Positions 8,118 through 15,540 of a stretch of DNA of 27,085 bases are shown one piece after another; the first letter of the stretch is position 1, and each line of letters begins with the position of its first letter. Source of the DNA: an uncultured Bacteroidota bacterium (GTDB lineage: Bacteria; Bacteroidota; Ignavibacteria; UBA10030; UBA8401). The notes beneath the pieces were generated by a model, which saw only the letters and a list, made by a program, of their open reading frames with translations, searched no databases and was not told where the DNA came from. The translations under genes and the position numbers were made by a program. The stretch lies in assembly GCA_937920105.1 (NCBI GenBank), contig CALETH010000004.1, positions 1 through 27,085 of the forward strand, in the 5' to 3' direction.

Positions 8118-8143
8118 ATTCCCGCTAAAAAACGTGCGGGAAT
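8118..8143 (-). terminator. Hairpin of the ATTCCCGC repeat family; likely terminator of the TPR gene
   Basis: ATTCCCGC, a 10-nt loop, GCGGGAAT, then CTATTTTTAT on the minus strand. It lies 20 bases after the TPR gene stop, so it could end the exbB-to-TPR operon. The same unit with almost the same flanks (AAAATAGATTCCCGC) occurs at 17772-17796, so it is also a dispersed repeat. Confidence 0.6.
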
Positions 8144-8162
8144 GAAAGCCTTTATAGATTTT

Positions 8163-9884
8163 TTACTTAAATAATTTCAAATCTTCTTGTGCTTCTTTAT
8201 TTTTGGGATTAATTTTGAGGACTATTTTGTATTGTTCAATAGATTTTTCCCGAAAATCTTTTAATTGTTCATCAGAAAGTTTTTTATCTTTATTTTGCAT
8301 TGCTAATGCGTACGTTTTTGCAAAAATAAAATGATAGTTTTCATCTTGTTTATCTTTTGCTTCATACGGTGCTGCTTTTTTAAAATACTCTATTGCTTCT
8401 AAATAATTTCCACTTAAGTATTCTATACTCCCAATATTTCTGTAAATATCAAATAATTGAGTTTTATATGTTTCATCACGTTTTTTTACATCTTTACCAC
8501 TTAAAGAATCGATGAGCGTAAGAATAACCAAAAATCGTTCTTTTGCTAATTGAGGTAATTCCAAAAGTTGATAAATATTTGCACGATATAATTGACCTGC
8601 TAAAAAATCCGGTTTTAATGTTGTTAATTTTTCCAACATTGTTCTTGCAACATCCAACTTTTCTAAATTTCGATATGCTAATGCTCCATAATATAATGCA
8701 TTAAGATTAACAGAATCTTTCGATAATGTTTTATCAAATTGTTGTGCTGCTTGTGCATACATTTTTTTTCCATAATAGATTGAACCAAGTTCGTATGCAA
8801 ACTCTGTAGATGTACTATCTTTTTTTATTGCTTTTTCAAAATAAGATAATGCGTTTTCATTATCTTTTAATTTTATATAAGAACGTCCTATACGAACCAA
8901 GTCTTCAGTTTGTAAAGAATCTTTTGGAAAATTCATTGTATAAATATCAATAGATTTTTGCGGCTCATTATTATAATAGTATGATGCTGCCAACATGCTT
9001 TTCATTTCCATAGATTTAGAATTTTGTTGTAATGCCTTTTCTAAAATCGGAAGTGCATCTTTATATGCTTTTGCATAATACAATGCTTGTCCATATTGTG
9101 CATAGACAGTGTTATCATCTTTTTTTAATTCCAAATATTTTGCATAAAATTTTGCAGATTGTGGATAGATTTTTGCTCGAAACAATAAATCTGCCAGTTC
9201 TTTTATTGCCTGTGCATTTTGCGGGTCAAGATTAATAGATTCTTGCAATTCTTTTACTGCTTCATTATACTGTCGATTTTTATAATAAAACATTCCTAGT
9301 TGATAACGAAGTGCAGCAGATTGTGGATTAAGTTCTATTGCCTTCTTATAATTCTCTATCACAAAAAATGCAACATTTTGTTTTTGATATGCTTGTGCTA
9401 AACCAACATATGCATCACTAAGTTTTTCATCTAATTCTTTTGCTTTGGAAAAATAGATAATTGCTTTATCCAAAGAATCCGCATTGTAATATGTTTTTCC
9501 CATTGCCAGTGGGATGGTTGGATTTTTTTTATCGGCTTTTACTGCTTCATTAAACATTTTTGTTGCTTGAGCCCACAATTTTAATTTTCCGTACACTTGA
9601 ATGAGTGATGCCACTGCAGGCATATATTCATCATTAATATCTGTGGCTTTTTCTAAAAATATTCTTGCAGAATCATTCACTCCCTTTTGGTAGTATGCTT
9701 CTCCCAGATAATAATTTTTTTCTACATTTTTCACATCGGATTGCTGTGCTTTTTGGAAAAAAGAAATTGCTTCATCGTACATTTTACGATTGAGTGCATC
9801 TTTTCCCATAGTAAAAAAATCTTGTGAAAAACTTTTGATAGAAAAAATAATTATGAGAAGCGTGATAAAACTGTAGTTTTTCAT
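8163..9884 (-). CDS. Exported TPR-repeat protein of the TonB cluster
   Basis: A 573-residue protein with an N-terminal signal peptide (hydrophobic TLLIIIFSIKSFSQ) followed almost entirely by tetratricopeptide repeats of 34 residues. Typical units show A-x-Y-xx-LG and A-xx-F-xx-A spacing, for example YLGEAYYQKGVNDSARIFLE and YYLGEAY-like repeats throughout. TPR arrays are protein-binding scaffolds, here probably periplasmic. It starts one base after the stop of the PstS-like gene, with AAGGAG inside the end of that gene, so translation is likely coupled. A TPR protein at the end of an exbB-exbD-tonB cluster is a recurring arrangement in Bacteroidota-like genomes, which suggests a role near the Ton complex; its partner is unknown. 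Confidence 0.85.
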   Translation of the reverse strand: MKNYSFITLLIIIFSIKSFSQDFFTMGKDALNRKMYDEAISFFQKAQQSDVKNVEKNYYLGEAYYQKGVNDSARIFLEKATDINDEYMPAVASLIQVYGKLKLWAQATKMFNEAVKADKKNPTIPLAMGKTYYNADSLDKAIIYFSKAKELDEKLSDAYVGLAQAYQKQNVAFFVIENYKKAIELNPQSAALRYQLGMFYYKNRQYNEAVKELQESINLDPQNAQAIKELADLLFRAKIYPQSAKFYAKYLELKKDDNTVYAQYGQALYYAKAYKDALPILEKALQQNSKSMEMKSMLAASYYYNNEPQKSIDIYTMNFPKDSLQTEDLVRIGRSYIKLKDNENALSYFEKAIKKDSTSTEFAYELGSIYYGKKMYAQAAQQFDKTLSKDSVNLNALYYGALAYRNLEKLDVARTMLEKLTTLKPDFLAGQLYRANIYQLLELPQLAKERFLVILTLIDSLSGKDVKKRDETYKTQLFDIYRNIGSIEYLSGNYLEAIEYFKKAAPYEAKDKQDENYHFIFAKTYALAMQNKDKKLSDEQLKDFREKSIEQYKIVLKINPKNKEAQEDLKLFK

Positions 9885-9885
9885 A

Positions 9886-10851
9886 TTACTCCTTTTGAAG
9901 TGATTGTGATTTTAATTGAACAATGCGAACCGGAACTGTTGCTGGAACAAGTCCTTCATTAAGAAAAATTTTTTGACCTTGTGAACTATTAACAAATGTA
10001 ATAAATCCGGAACCAACCCCAGTACCTGCTCCTTTGGAAAACATATAAATTGTACGGCGAAGGGGATATATTTTTTCGTGAACGTATGCTTGGTAAGGAT
10101 AATAATGTTCTAGGACTTTTTTCGTACTATCGGCAGTAAAAAGTGAATCTCCTATTTCTAAAGCAGAAATATTTTTGGGTAATTCTTTTAACCAACTCAT
10201 TCCGATAAAACCAATTGCATTACTATTTTCTGACACATAAGAAATCACTTGTGTTGCGGTAGAACATATTTGCATTGGGGAATCAATTTTCCCGTCTTTT
10301 TCAGATTTTGGTACAAATTCTGTTTTGAGATATTCATAAATACTACTATTGGGATTTTCGGAAGCAATAATAATTGATGATGACAATGATTTTCTTTCTA
10401 TCTTTTGGGCTACCTCATTCCAACGTTGAAATTTTCCACTCACAATCTTTTTTAATTGTTCAACACTAAGTTTTTGTATAGAATTTCTTTTATTGGTAAT
10501 AACAGCAATTCCATCGAACGCAACAACAAAAGTATCTACTTTTAAATCATATTTTTTGATAATGTTTTTTTCTTCATCATTAAGATTTCTTGTTGTAGCG
10601 ATAACTTTTACACTATCATTTAAAAGATGAACAATTGCCTCTCTATCTGTTGTAGAATAAAGAGTTACTTTCGCCTTTTGATACGTTTTCTCGAACTCTT
10701 GAACTTGTTTTTCAAATAGTTTGTGTAAATCTTCAGAAACAATAACTGTTACTTTTCCTTCTGTTAATGATTCTCGTTCTTGGACTTTACATCCACCATA
10801 AAAAACTATAAGAATAAGAAAAAACGATATTTTATTCTTCATTTTTTTCAT
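9886..10851 (-). CDS. PstS-like substrate-binding lipoprotein of the TonB cluster
   Basis: A 321-residue protein. A signal sequence ends in FYGGC, a loose lipobox with Cys21, so it is probably anchored as a lipoprotein. The body resembles the phosphate-binding PstS family of type II periplasmic binding folds: a VTVIVSEDLHKLFEKQV start, DSVKVIATTRNLNDEE, FDGIAVITNKRN, the LSVEQLKKIVSGKFQRWNEV block, and YPLRRTIYMFSKGAG near the end. No PstABC transporter genes are nearby, so phosphate uptake is not implied; in this cluster it may sense or deliver a ligand for TonB-dependent transport. Its start overlaps the preceding gene by 20 bases, and GGAGG lies 4 bases before the ATG at 10851; an ATG at 10842 is an alternative. 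Confidence 0.85.
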   Translation of the reverse strand: MKKMKNKISFFLILIVFYGGCKVQERESLTEGKVTVIVSEDLHKLFEKQVQEFEKTYQKAKVTLYSTTDREAIVHLLNDSVKVIATTRNLNDEEKNIIKKYDLKVDTFVVAFDGIAVITNKRNSIQKLSVEQLKKIVSGKFQRWNEVAQKIERKSLSSSIIIASENPNSSIYEYLKTEFVPKSEKDGKIDSPMQICSTATQVISYVSENSNAIGFIGMSWLKELPKNISALEIGDSLFTADSTKKVLEHYYPYQAYVHEKIYPLRRTIYMFSKGAGTGVGSGFITFVNSSQGQKIFLNEGLVPATVPVRIVQLKSQSLQKE

Positions 10852-11050
10852 ATTTCCTCCTCTTTTCAGCCATACGAAGATTTACAAAACGATAAATTCC
10901 GTACAACATTAACACAATGCCAAACATGATACGAAATTTATGTGGAACCGAATCGGGTAAAAGAAATCCCGAAACAATAGTAATGCCAGTAAAAAAGCAT
11001 AGTATTGAGACTGTATAGCCGAAATACGATAAAATTTTACTGGCATTCAT
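10832..11050 (-). CDS. Small two-helix membrane protein of the TonB cluster
   Basis: A 72-residue protein with two hydrophobic segments (about 8-30, FGYTVSILCFFTGITIVSGF, and 40-57, IMFGIVLMLYGIYRF) and a strongly charged C-terminal tail (RMAEKRRKYEKNEE) that should stay in the cytoplasm. I do not recognise a family. It sits 6 bases after tonB, and its last 20 bases overlap the start of the PstS-like gene, so it is almost certainly translated as part of this operon. Similar short membrane proteins between tonB and a PstS-like gene are plausible in related genomes but were not checked. Confidence 0.75.
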   Translation of the reverse strand: MNASKILSYFGYTVSILCFFTGITIVSGFLLPDSVPHKFRIMFGIVLMLYGIYRFVNLRMAEKRRKYEKNEE

Positions 11051-11056
11051 TACAAC

Positions 11057-11782
11057 TTATCTACCTGCATTTAACTTAAAACGAAATGGTATAGAAACCC
11101 AAACAGCAACTGGTCCGTTATTCATAATCGCTGGTGTAAAAACCCATTGCATTGCTGCATCTATTGCTGGTTGATTAAATAATTCTGCATCGGATTTTAG
11201 GATTTCTGCTTTTTTCGGTTTTCCTTCTTTGTCTACCCAAATTTTTACCCAGACTGTTCCTTCAACTCCTGCTCTACGAGCAATTTCCGGATATACTGGT
11301 GCTGGATTTTTTACTGGCTGTGGTTGTTTTTCTACGGCAACGAAATCTGGTGGTGGACCGTCATCTATTACTACATCTTGTTCAATTTGAACTGGACCAT
11401 CTCCGCCAGTACCTTCTCCCACTGGTGTAATTGAGGCCATTTCTTTTTGGTCTGCAATGGTAATTTCCGGACTTACTTCTGCATCAGGTACGGGAACTGG
11501 TGTACCAACAGTTGGCTTTGCTGTTGGTGCTGCGACAGAAACTGGTGGTGGTGCTGTTGCATTGCTAATTGATGGTGGCGGACCAAGGTCACTATATTTC
11601 ATTACTCGTGCAGAATACATTGGTGGTTCTTCTTCTGAAAAATATTGTACTGCATAATAACTTCCTATCAAAAGAAAATGTATTGATGCGGCTATAATGA
11701 GTGCTCTTGTTGCATATTTTTGATAGAGTTTGCGTAACTCTAATGCACCGTATTGGTTATTTTGGATTGTTACTGCTGACAT
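11057..11782 (-). CDS. tonB: Energy transducer TonB
   Basis: Links the ExbB/ExbD proton channel in the inner membrane to outer-membrane TonB-dependent receptors. It has 241 residues: a short cytoplasmic N-terminus, one membrane helix at about 27-47 (ALIIAASIHFLLIGSYYAV), a Pro/Val-rich periplasmic linker (PPPVSVAAPTAKPTVGTPVP) and a C-terminal TonB domain at about 160-238 with PVYPEIARRAGVEGTVWVKI, the VDKEGKPKKAEI strand-turn and AIDAAMQWVFTPA. GAGGAG precedes the ATG. It lies downstream of three exbD genes in the same direction; a 171-base gap with an inverted repeat precedes it, so it may have some independent control. Confidence 0.95.
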   Translation of the reverse strand: MSAVTIQNNQYGALELRKLYQKYATRALIIAASIHFLLIGSYYAVQYFSEEEPPMYSARVMKYSDLGPPPSISNATAPPPVSVAAPTAKPTVGTPVPVPDAEVSPEITIADQKEMASITPVGEGTGGDGPVQIEQDVVIDDGPPPDFVAVEKQPQPVKNPAPVYPEIARRAGVEGTVWVKIWVDKEGKPKKAEILKSDAELFNQPAIDAAMQWVFTPAIMNNGPVAVWVSIPFRFKLNAGR

Positions 11783-11803
11783 AGTTTTTTCTCCTCATAA
11801 ATA

Positions 11804-11824
11804 ATAGTACGTTTATTGTACTAT
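11804..11824. promoter_or_regulatory. Inverted repeat upstream of tonB, possible operator or hairpin
   Basis: ATAGTAC, a 7-base spacer, GTACTAT. It lies 22 bases upstream of the tonB ATG in the 171-base gap after the last exbD. Two-fold symmetry with 7-bp half-sites is compatible with a regulator site or a weak RNA hairpin. No known operator consensus is recognised. The rest of the gap (11825-11953) is AT-rich with no gene. Confidence 0.3.
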
Positions 11825-11953
11825 GTATATCAATTTTTTTGTAAAGGTGAACCTTGACATTGATTTTTAGGATTATAGGATTGCCTTGAAATTAATTATT
11901 TTTTTGGAATCTAAAAAATCATAGTCATCTTACTCATCATGAAAATCATAGTT

Positions 11954-12421
11954 TTAGATGTTTTCTATTGCTTTTTTATCATCATCGGTAAACGGTGCAA
12001 GATTGAAACGGGTGATATCAGCAACCTTAAGTTCATCAATAATATCTACCATATTCATATATTTTGCTTTTTTATCTATTTTGATGAGGGTTGATAATTT
12101 AGAGTTCATTTGTTGATTTTTTTCTCTTAAAAAAAATCGAAGTTTTGTAAATTCAATTTCTTTTGGAATTTCTGGTCCAATATTCCAATAAATTTTAAAA
12201 TTTTCAGAAACTCTTAATACTATAACATTAGGGTCTTCAATTACCGGACAACCATTTGATTCTGGTATATAAATCTCCATTTTTTGTTTTTTACCTTCAT
12301 CATTAATAACAAAAAAACACAACAATAACAAAAATGCAACATCTACCATTGGTATCATATCTATTTTGATACCTTTCTTTTTCTTTAGAAATCTTTTACT
12401 ATTTTGCGGGAAATTTACCAT
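11954..12421 (-). CDS. exbD: ExbD/TolR-family protein, divergent duplicate
   Basis: A 155-residue inner-membrane protein of the Ton motor. One helix near residues 20-40 (IDMIPMVDVAFLLLLCFFVI) keeps the proton-carrying Asp, but the usual TFFMLTT continuation is replaced by LCFFVIND. The periplasmic domain ends in TDDDKKAIENI, identical to the neighbouring copy at 12442-12936. Over the last 46 residues the two differ at about 4 positions, whereas their front halves share only about half. That mosaic suggests gene conversion of the 3' part or relaxed constraint on the 5' part. No ribosome site is visible before the ATG, and the start lies 20 bases after the neighbour's stop. It may be a specialised subunit or a decaying copy. 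Confidence 0.88.
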   Translation of the reverse strand: MVNFPQNSKRFLKKKKGIKIDMIPMVDVAFLLLLCFFVINDEGKKQKMEIYIPESNGCPVIEDPNVIVLRVSENFKIYWNIGPEIPKEIEFTKLRFFLREKNQQMNSKLSTLIKIDKKAKYMNMVDIIDELKVADITRFNLAPFTDDDKKAIENI

Positions 12422-12441
12422 AAATATTTTTCTAAAAATAT

Positions 12442-12936
12442 TTAGATGTTTTCTATTGCTTTTTTATCATCATCAGTAAATGGTGCAAGACTAAAACGGG
12501 TGATATCGGCAACGTTGAGTTCATCAATAATATCTACCATATTTGTGTATTTTGCTTTTTTATCTATTTTGATGAGTGTTACGAGTTTTGGATTTGCTTG
12601 ATTTCTTTCTTTAAGAAAATTTCTCAATTTAGCAAATTCTATTTTTTCTGGCTTTTCTGTGCCAACATTCCAATAGAGAACAAAACTTTCAGACACTCTT
12701 ACGGTAAGTAAATTAGATTCTGCGAGTTCTACTTTTGCATCTTTATCTGGTGGTAGATTGATTTCCATTGTTTGTGGTTTGCTCATGGTTGTAGTGAGCA
12801 TGAAAAATGTCAACAATAAAAACGCAACGTCCACCATTGGAGTCATATCAATCCGAACTCCTAAACGGCGTCCTTTTTTCTTTTTTGTATGTTTTGATTT
12901 TCCTCGCGACTGCTGTGGGGCATCTACGGCTGCCAT
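12442..12936 (-). CDS. exbD: ExbD/TolR-family biopolymer transport protein (middle copy)
   Basis: A 164-residue subunit of the Ton energising complex. A basic N-terminus (RGKSKHTKKKKGRRLG) precedes the canonical RIDMTPMVDVAFLLLTFFML helix with the proton-path Asp, then a periplasmic domain with LLTVRVSESFVLYWN and NMVDIIDELNVADITRFSLA. AAGGA lies upstream of the ATG. Two palindromes (12960-13029) fill the gap to the preceding exbD, and the gene downstream is its close duplicate. Of the two it looks the more conventional, so I take it as the working copy. Confidence 0.95.
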   Translation of the reverse strand: MAAVDAPQQSRGKSKHTKKKKGRRLGVRIDMTPMVDVAFLLLTFFMLTTTMSKPQTMEINLPPDKDAKVELAESNLLTVRVSESFVLYWNVGTEKPEKIEFAKLRNFLKERNQANPKLVTLIKIDKKAKYTNMVDIIDELNVADITRFSLAPFTDDDKKAIENI

Positions 12937-12959
12937 AATTTTTTCCTTTCTTAATATCA

Positions 12960-12990
12960 GATTACAAAAGTTTTTAAAACTTTTGTAATC
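12960..12990. repeat. Palindrome, 15-bp arms with 1-nt centre
   Basis: GATTACAAAAGTTTT, one T, then the exact reverse complement. Same design as the element at 5354-5386 with different arm sequence. It lies between two exbD genes of the same operon, where its RNA would form a strong hairpin that could protect or attenuate the message. Confidence 0.9.
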
Positions 12991-12996
12991 TTTTTT

Positions 12997-13029
12997 AACC
13001 CTGCCAGAATTTAAAATTCTGGCAGGGTT
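12997..13029. repeat. Palindrome, 16-bp arms with 1-nt centre
   Basis: AACCCTGCCAGAATTT, one A, then the exact reverse complement. It stands 6 bases from the palindrome at 12960-12990 and 13 bases downstream of the stop of the first exbD. It is more GC-rich than its neighbour, with an unrelated arm sequence but the same geometry. Confidence 0.9.
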
Positions 13030-13042
13030 TTGTTCAAGTTAA

Positions 13043-13567
13043 TTATTTTTCCATATCGGTTACAAGATTGAAACGGGTAATGTTGGTTTTTTGTAAATCG
13101 TCCATTACTTGTTCAACTATTCCATATTCTACATCTTTATCGGCTTTAATAACGGTGCGAAGTCTTGGATTTTGTAAACGAGATTTTATCAATAAATCTG
13201 GTAAATCTTTTAAATCAACAATCTGAATTCCGGCAGCACCTAATGCCATATTTTCAGGTGTATTATATTTTCTTTTTTGTTCTTCAGCAACATAATCCCA
13301 TCGTTCTTTTACATAAGGTAATAAAACGCCTTCTTTTACATTTCTGGAATCTATTCCTAAAAAGACTTCTTTGTTTTTTCCTACAGTAATAACCATCACA
13401 TCTTTATCAGGAATTTTGAATGCAGAGTGTGATTCTGGAATTCGTATTTCTACTTCTTCGGGTGGTTTGAATTGTGTTGTGAGCATGAAAAATGTCAATA
13501 GTAGAAACCCTACGTCCACCATCGGGGTCATATCCATTTTTATTCCAACTCTTTTTACTTTGGACAT
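13043..13567 (-). CDS. exbD: ExbD/TolR-family biopolymer transport protein (first copy)
   Basis: A 174-residue subunit of the Ton motor, longer than the other two copies. The helix KMDMTPMVDVGFLLLTFFML carries the conserved Asp. The periplasmic part holds an insertion (WDYVAEEQKRKYNTPENMAL, about residues 90-115) absent from the copies downstream, then the shared ending TVIKADKDVEYGIVEQVMDD and NITRFNLV. GGAG lies 6-9 bases before the ATG. It is the first exbD after exbB, but a toxin-antitoxin module now separates them. Two types of ExbD beside one ExbB is usual for this lineage; the third copy is not. Confidence 0.95.
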   Translation of the reverse strand: MSKVKRVGIKMDMTPMVDVGFLLLTFFMLTTQFKPPEEVEIRIPESHSAFKIPDKDVMVITVGKNKEVFLGIDSRNVKEGVLLPYVKERWDYVAEEQKRKYNTPENMALGAAGIQIVDLKDLPDLLIKSRLQNPRLRTVIKADKDVEYGIVEQVMDDLQKTNITRFNLVTDMEK

Positions 13568-13602
13568 AATTTCTCCAATTTTATTAAAATATTTTTAAAT
13601 AT

Positions 13603-14030
13603 TTACTTGTTGGTGTTTTCAATTAAAGTAACAGCTTCTTTTGGTGTTAGTATAGGTAATGAACTTGTTTTAAAATCTCTTGTATCTCGCGTAACAATAA
13701 AGTCAATTTTATTTACAGATTTTGCACAGTTGTATTGAATTGCATCTTCAAAATCTTTAAAATCCGATTTTAGTGATTTGTGTATTATATCTTTAGAAAC
13801 GTCAATAATATCTGTCCATTCACTTAATTCTGTTAATATTTTAACCGTTTCTAAATGAGAATAGGATTGTCGTAAGATGTAGTAGACGTTATTATAAGAA
13901 ACAGCAGAAATATAAATATTTATTTTCTTTTTAAATGAATAGTTAAAAAGTCTGGCTGCCTCTATTGAAAAAGGTTTTCGGTCAGCAAAAAATCAATGAG
14001 AACATTAGTGTCGAAAAAAATACTTTTCAT
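13603..14030 (-). pseudogene. PIN-domain (VapC-like) toxin, frameshifted
   Basis: The ATG at 14030 overlaps the antitoxin stop (ATGA). The first codons read MKSIFFDTNVLIDF, a PIN-domain start with the metal-binding Asp, but the frame then hits a stop after about 22 codons. Restoring one base in the run of six T (plus-strand A at 13987-13992) gives a continuous product of about 142 residues: ADRKPFSIEAARLFN, DFKDFEDAIQY with acidic catalytic residues, and IVTRDTRDF, ending ENTNK before TAA. The pattern matches PIN_3-type ribonuclease toxins. The break may be a true inactivation, a sequencing error in a homopolymer, or phase variation by slippage. The downstream frame has no ATG of its own. Confidence 0.85.
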
Positions 14031-14275
14031 TGGTTATATTTTTTTGCAAGCCCCTTTGTTAATTCTCTACGATAATCAAAGTTCTGGGGTAATTCAATAG
14101 TACCCATCAGTTTTAAAATTCTCGGTGAAATACTCTCGTCCTTGTTTTCTTTAGATGTTAAGGACATAAGGTAGTTTTCCACTATATTGGATAGACTTTT
14201 CCCTTTTTGTTTAGCGTATTTTTTAGCAATAGATATTACAGAATCATCTATCGTCAATGTAAGTTTGGTTGTCAT
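14027..14275 (-). CDS. Antitoxin of the PIN module (DUF6364-like)
   Basis: An 82-residue protein starting MTTKLTLTIDDSVISIAKKY and continuing AKQKGKSLSNIVENYL, the ribbon-helix-helix-like pattern of DUF6364 antitoxins. A short C-terminal toxin-binding tail follows (LMGTIELPQNFDYRRELTKG). It overlaps the PIN toxin by 4 bases (ATGA), the usual order for such modules, in which the antitoxin binds both DNA and toxin. It appears intact while its toxin is frameshifted. The module is inserted between exbB and exbD on the same strand, 83 bases after exbB. Confidence 0.85.
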   Translation of the reverse strand: MTTKLTLTIDDSVISIAKKYAKQKGKSLSNIVENYLMSLTSKENKDESISPRILKLMGTIELPQNFDYRRELTKGLAKKYNQ

Positions 14276-14358
14276 AGCACGTGTTTATTTATAGAAAATA
14301 TACGTATGCTTTTGTTAAAGTCAAATTTTATTTTTGTCGTGCAACTTTTACACAATTA

Positions 14359-15108
14359 CTATTTTGTGTGGGCTTCTAAATTTTCCAACATGGTTGTTGT
14401 TGTTTCATCTATCATATATGTCATACCATCAATTTTGGTGGTAAAGACGTTGTACATTACGATACCTAGAATTGCAATTCCAATTCCACCAGCGGTATTG
14501 ATAAGGGCTTCAGAAATACCGAGTGAAAGTTGTGCCGCATCTACTCCACCTCCGGATTTTGCAAGTGCAGCAAATGAACGAATCATCCCAAGCACTGTTC
14601 CAAGCAATCCCCACATTGTTGAGACTGAAGCAATGGTTGAAAGTGATACAAGATTTTTTTCAAGGATTGGCATTTCAAGCATTGTGGATTCTTCAATAAC
14701 TCGTTTCACTTCTGCAATTTTTGCTTTTTTATCCATACTATTATCTTGTTTTATTTCTTGATATCGTGATAAACCAGAACGTACGATGTTTGCTAATGAA
14801 CCACGTTGTACATCACATGCTTTTATGGCATCTTCAACTTTTCCATCGGTGAGACTTTTCATAATTGTAGAAAGAAATTTTGCAATATCTCCTTTCCCTT
14901 GTGCTTTATTTAAAGAAAAAAGTCTTTCAAATGTATAGGTGATGGTAAGTAATGAAAGTGTAATTAAACCCATAACTAAAGGTCCACCAGCATAAATGGT
15001 GTGTAAAATGCTATCTTTATCGGCTTGCCCCATAATTCCATAATAAATTCCAACCGAAATTACGACTGACGCGGTGAGTACGATGATAGTGAATGCGCGT
15101 TGTTTCAT
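14359..15108 (-). CDS. exbB: ExbB/TolQ/MotA-family proton channel protein
   Basis: A 249-residue inner-membrane protein that forms the pentameric channel of the Ton motor. It has an N-terminal helix (FTIIVLTASVVISVGIYYGI), a second near residues 40-60 (GPLVMGLITLSLLTITYTFE), a cytoplasmic loop, and the conserved two-helix core LVSLSTIASVSTMWGLLGTV and ALINTAGGIGIAILGIVMYN that characterises the family. GGAGGA lies upstream of the ATG. It is the first gene of the exbB-exbD-tonB-PstS-TPR cluster. A STAS gene ends 40 bases upstream in the same direction. Confidence 0.95.
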   Translation of the reverse strand: MKQRAFTIIVLTASVVISVGIYYGIMGQADKDSILHTIYAGGPLVMGLITLSLLTITYTFERLFSLNKAQGKGDIAKFLSTIMKSLTDGKVEDAIKACDVQRGSLANIVRSGLSRYQEIKQDNSMDKKAKIAEVKRVIEESTMLEMPILEKNLVSLSTIASVSTMWGLLGTVLGMIRSFAALAKSGGGVDAAQLSLGISEALINTAGGIGIAILGIVMYNVFTTKIDGMTYMIDETTTTMLENLEAHTK

Positions 15109-15147
15109 AGAGAGTGTTCCTCCGAAATAAATGAATGAATGTATATT

Positions 15148-15495
15148 TTATTTTGCGATGTTTTTTTGTGCTTCGTCTTTTGTATCAACAATTGTAAAAT
15201 ATTCTGTCAATTTAGTTATGACAAAAATATTATTAATATTTTTACTCACATTACATAAAACAATTTTGCCATTATTTTTTTCGTAGTCTGTTCTAATGGT
15301 ATTAAATATTTGTAATGCAGTTGAATTAAGATAGGTAACTTTTTTTAAATCAATGATAAGTTTTGTGTTTCCATTCTGGCGAATAGTATTGACAGTGTTT
15401 TTTAACTCGTCGGTTTCTTCTCCACCGATAAGCGAACCTTTGGGTTCAATGATTGCAATTTTTTCTTTATCAAGTATTGTTGTTTTTATGGACAT
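15148..15495 (-). CDS. STAS-domain protein (anti-sigma factor antagonist-like)
   Basis: A 115-residue single STAS domain. The N-terminus IAIIEPKGSLIGGEETDELK is followed by the LIIDLKKVTYLNSTALQIF block; Ser58 in NSTAL aligns with the phosphorylatable serine of SpoIIAA-type antagonists (usually DSSGL). In that family, phosphorylation by a serine kinase decides whether an anti-sigma factor is bound. No kinase or phosphatase gene lies nearby, so the partner is unknown. AGGAGA stands a few bases before the ATG. The short gap to exbB allows co-transcription. Confidence 0.88.
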   Translation of the reverse strand: MSIKTTILDKEKIAIIEPKGSLIGGEETDELKNTVNTIRQNGNTKLIIDLKKVTYLNSTALQIFNTIRTDYEKNNGKIVLCNVSKNINNIFVITKLTEYFTIVDTKDEAQKNIAK

Positions 15496-15540
15496 AGAAA
15501 TCTCCTGTATTATTATATCACTATGTAGAAAATAAATAGT

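Noticed and set aside
12960..13029. Palindromes considered as a CRISPR array
   Set aside because: There are only two units, with different sequences and no regular spacers, and no cas genes are present.
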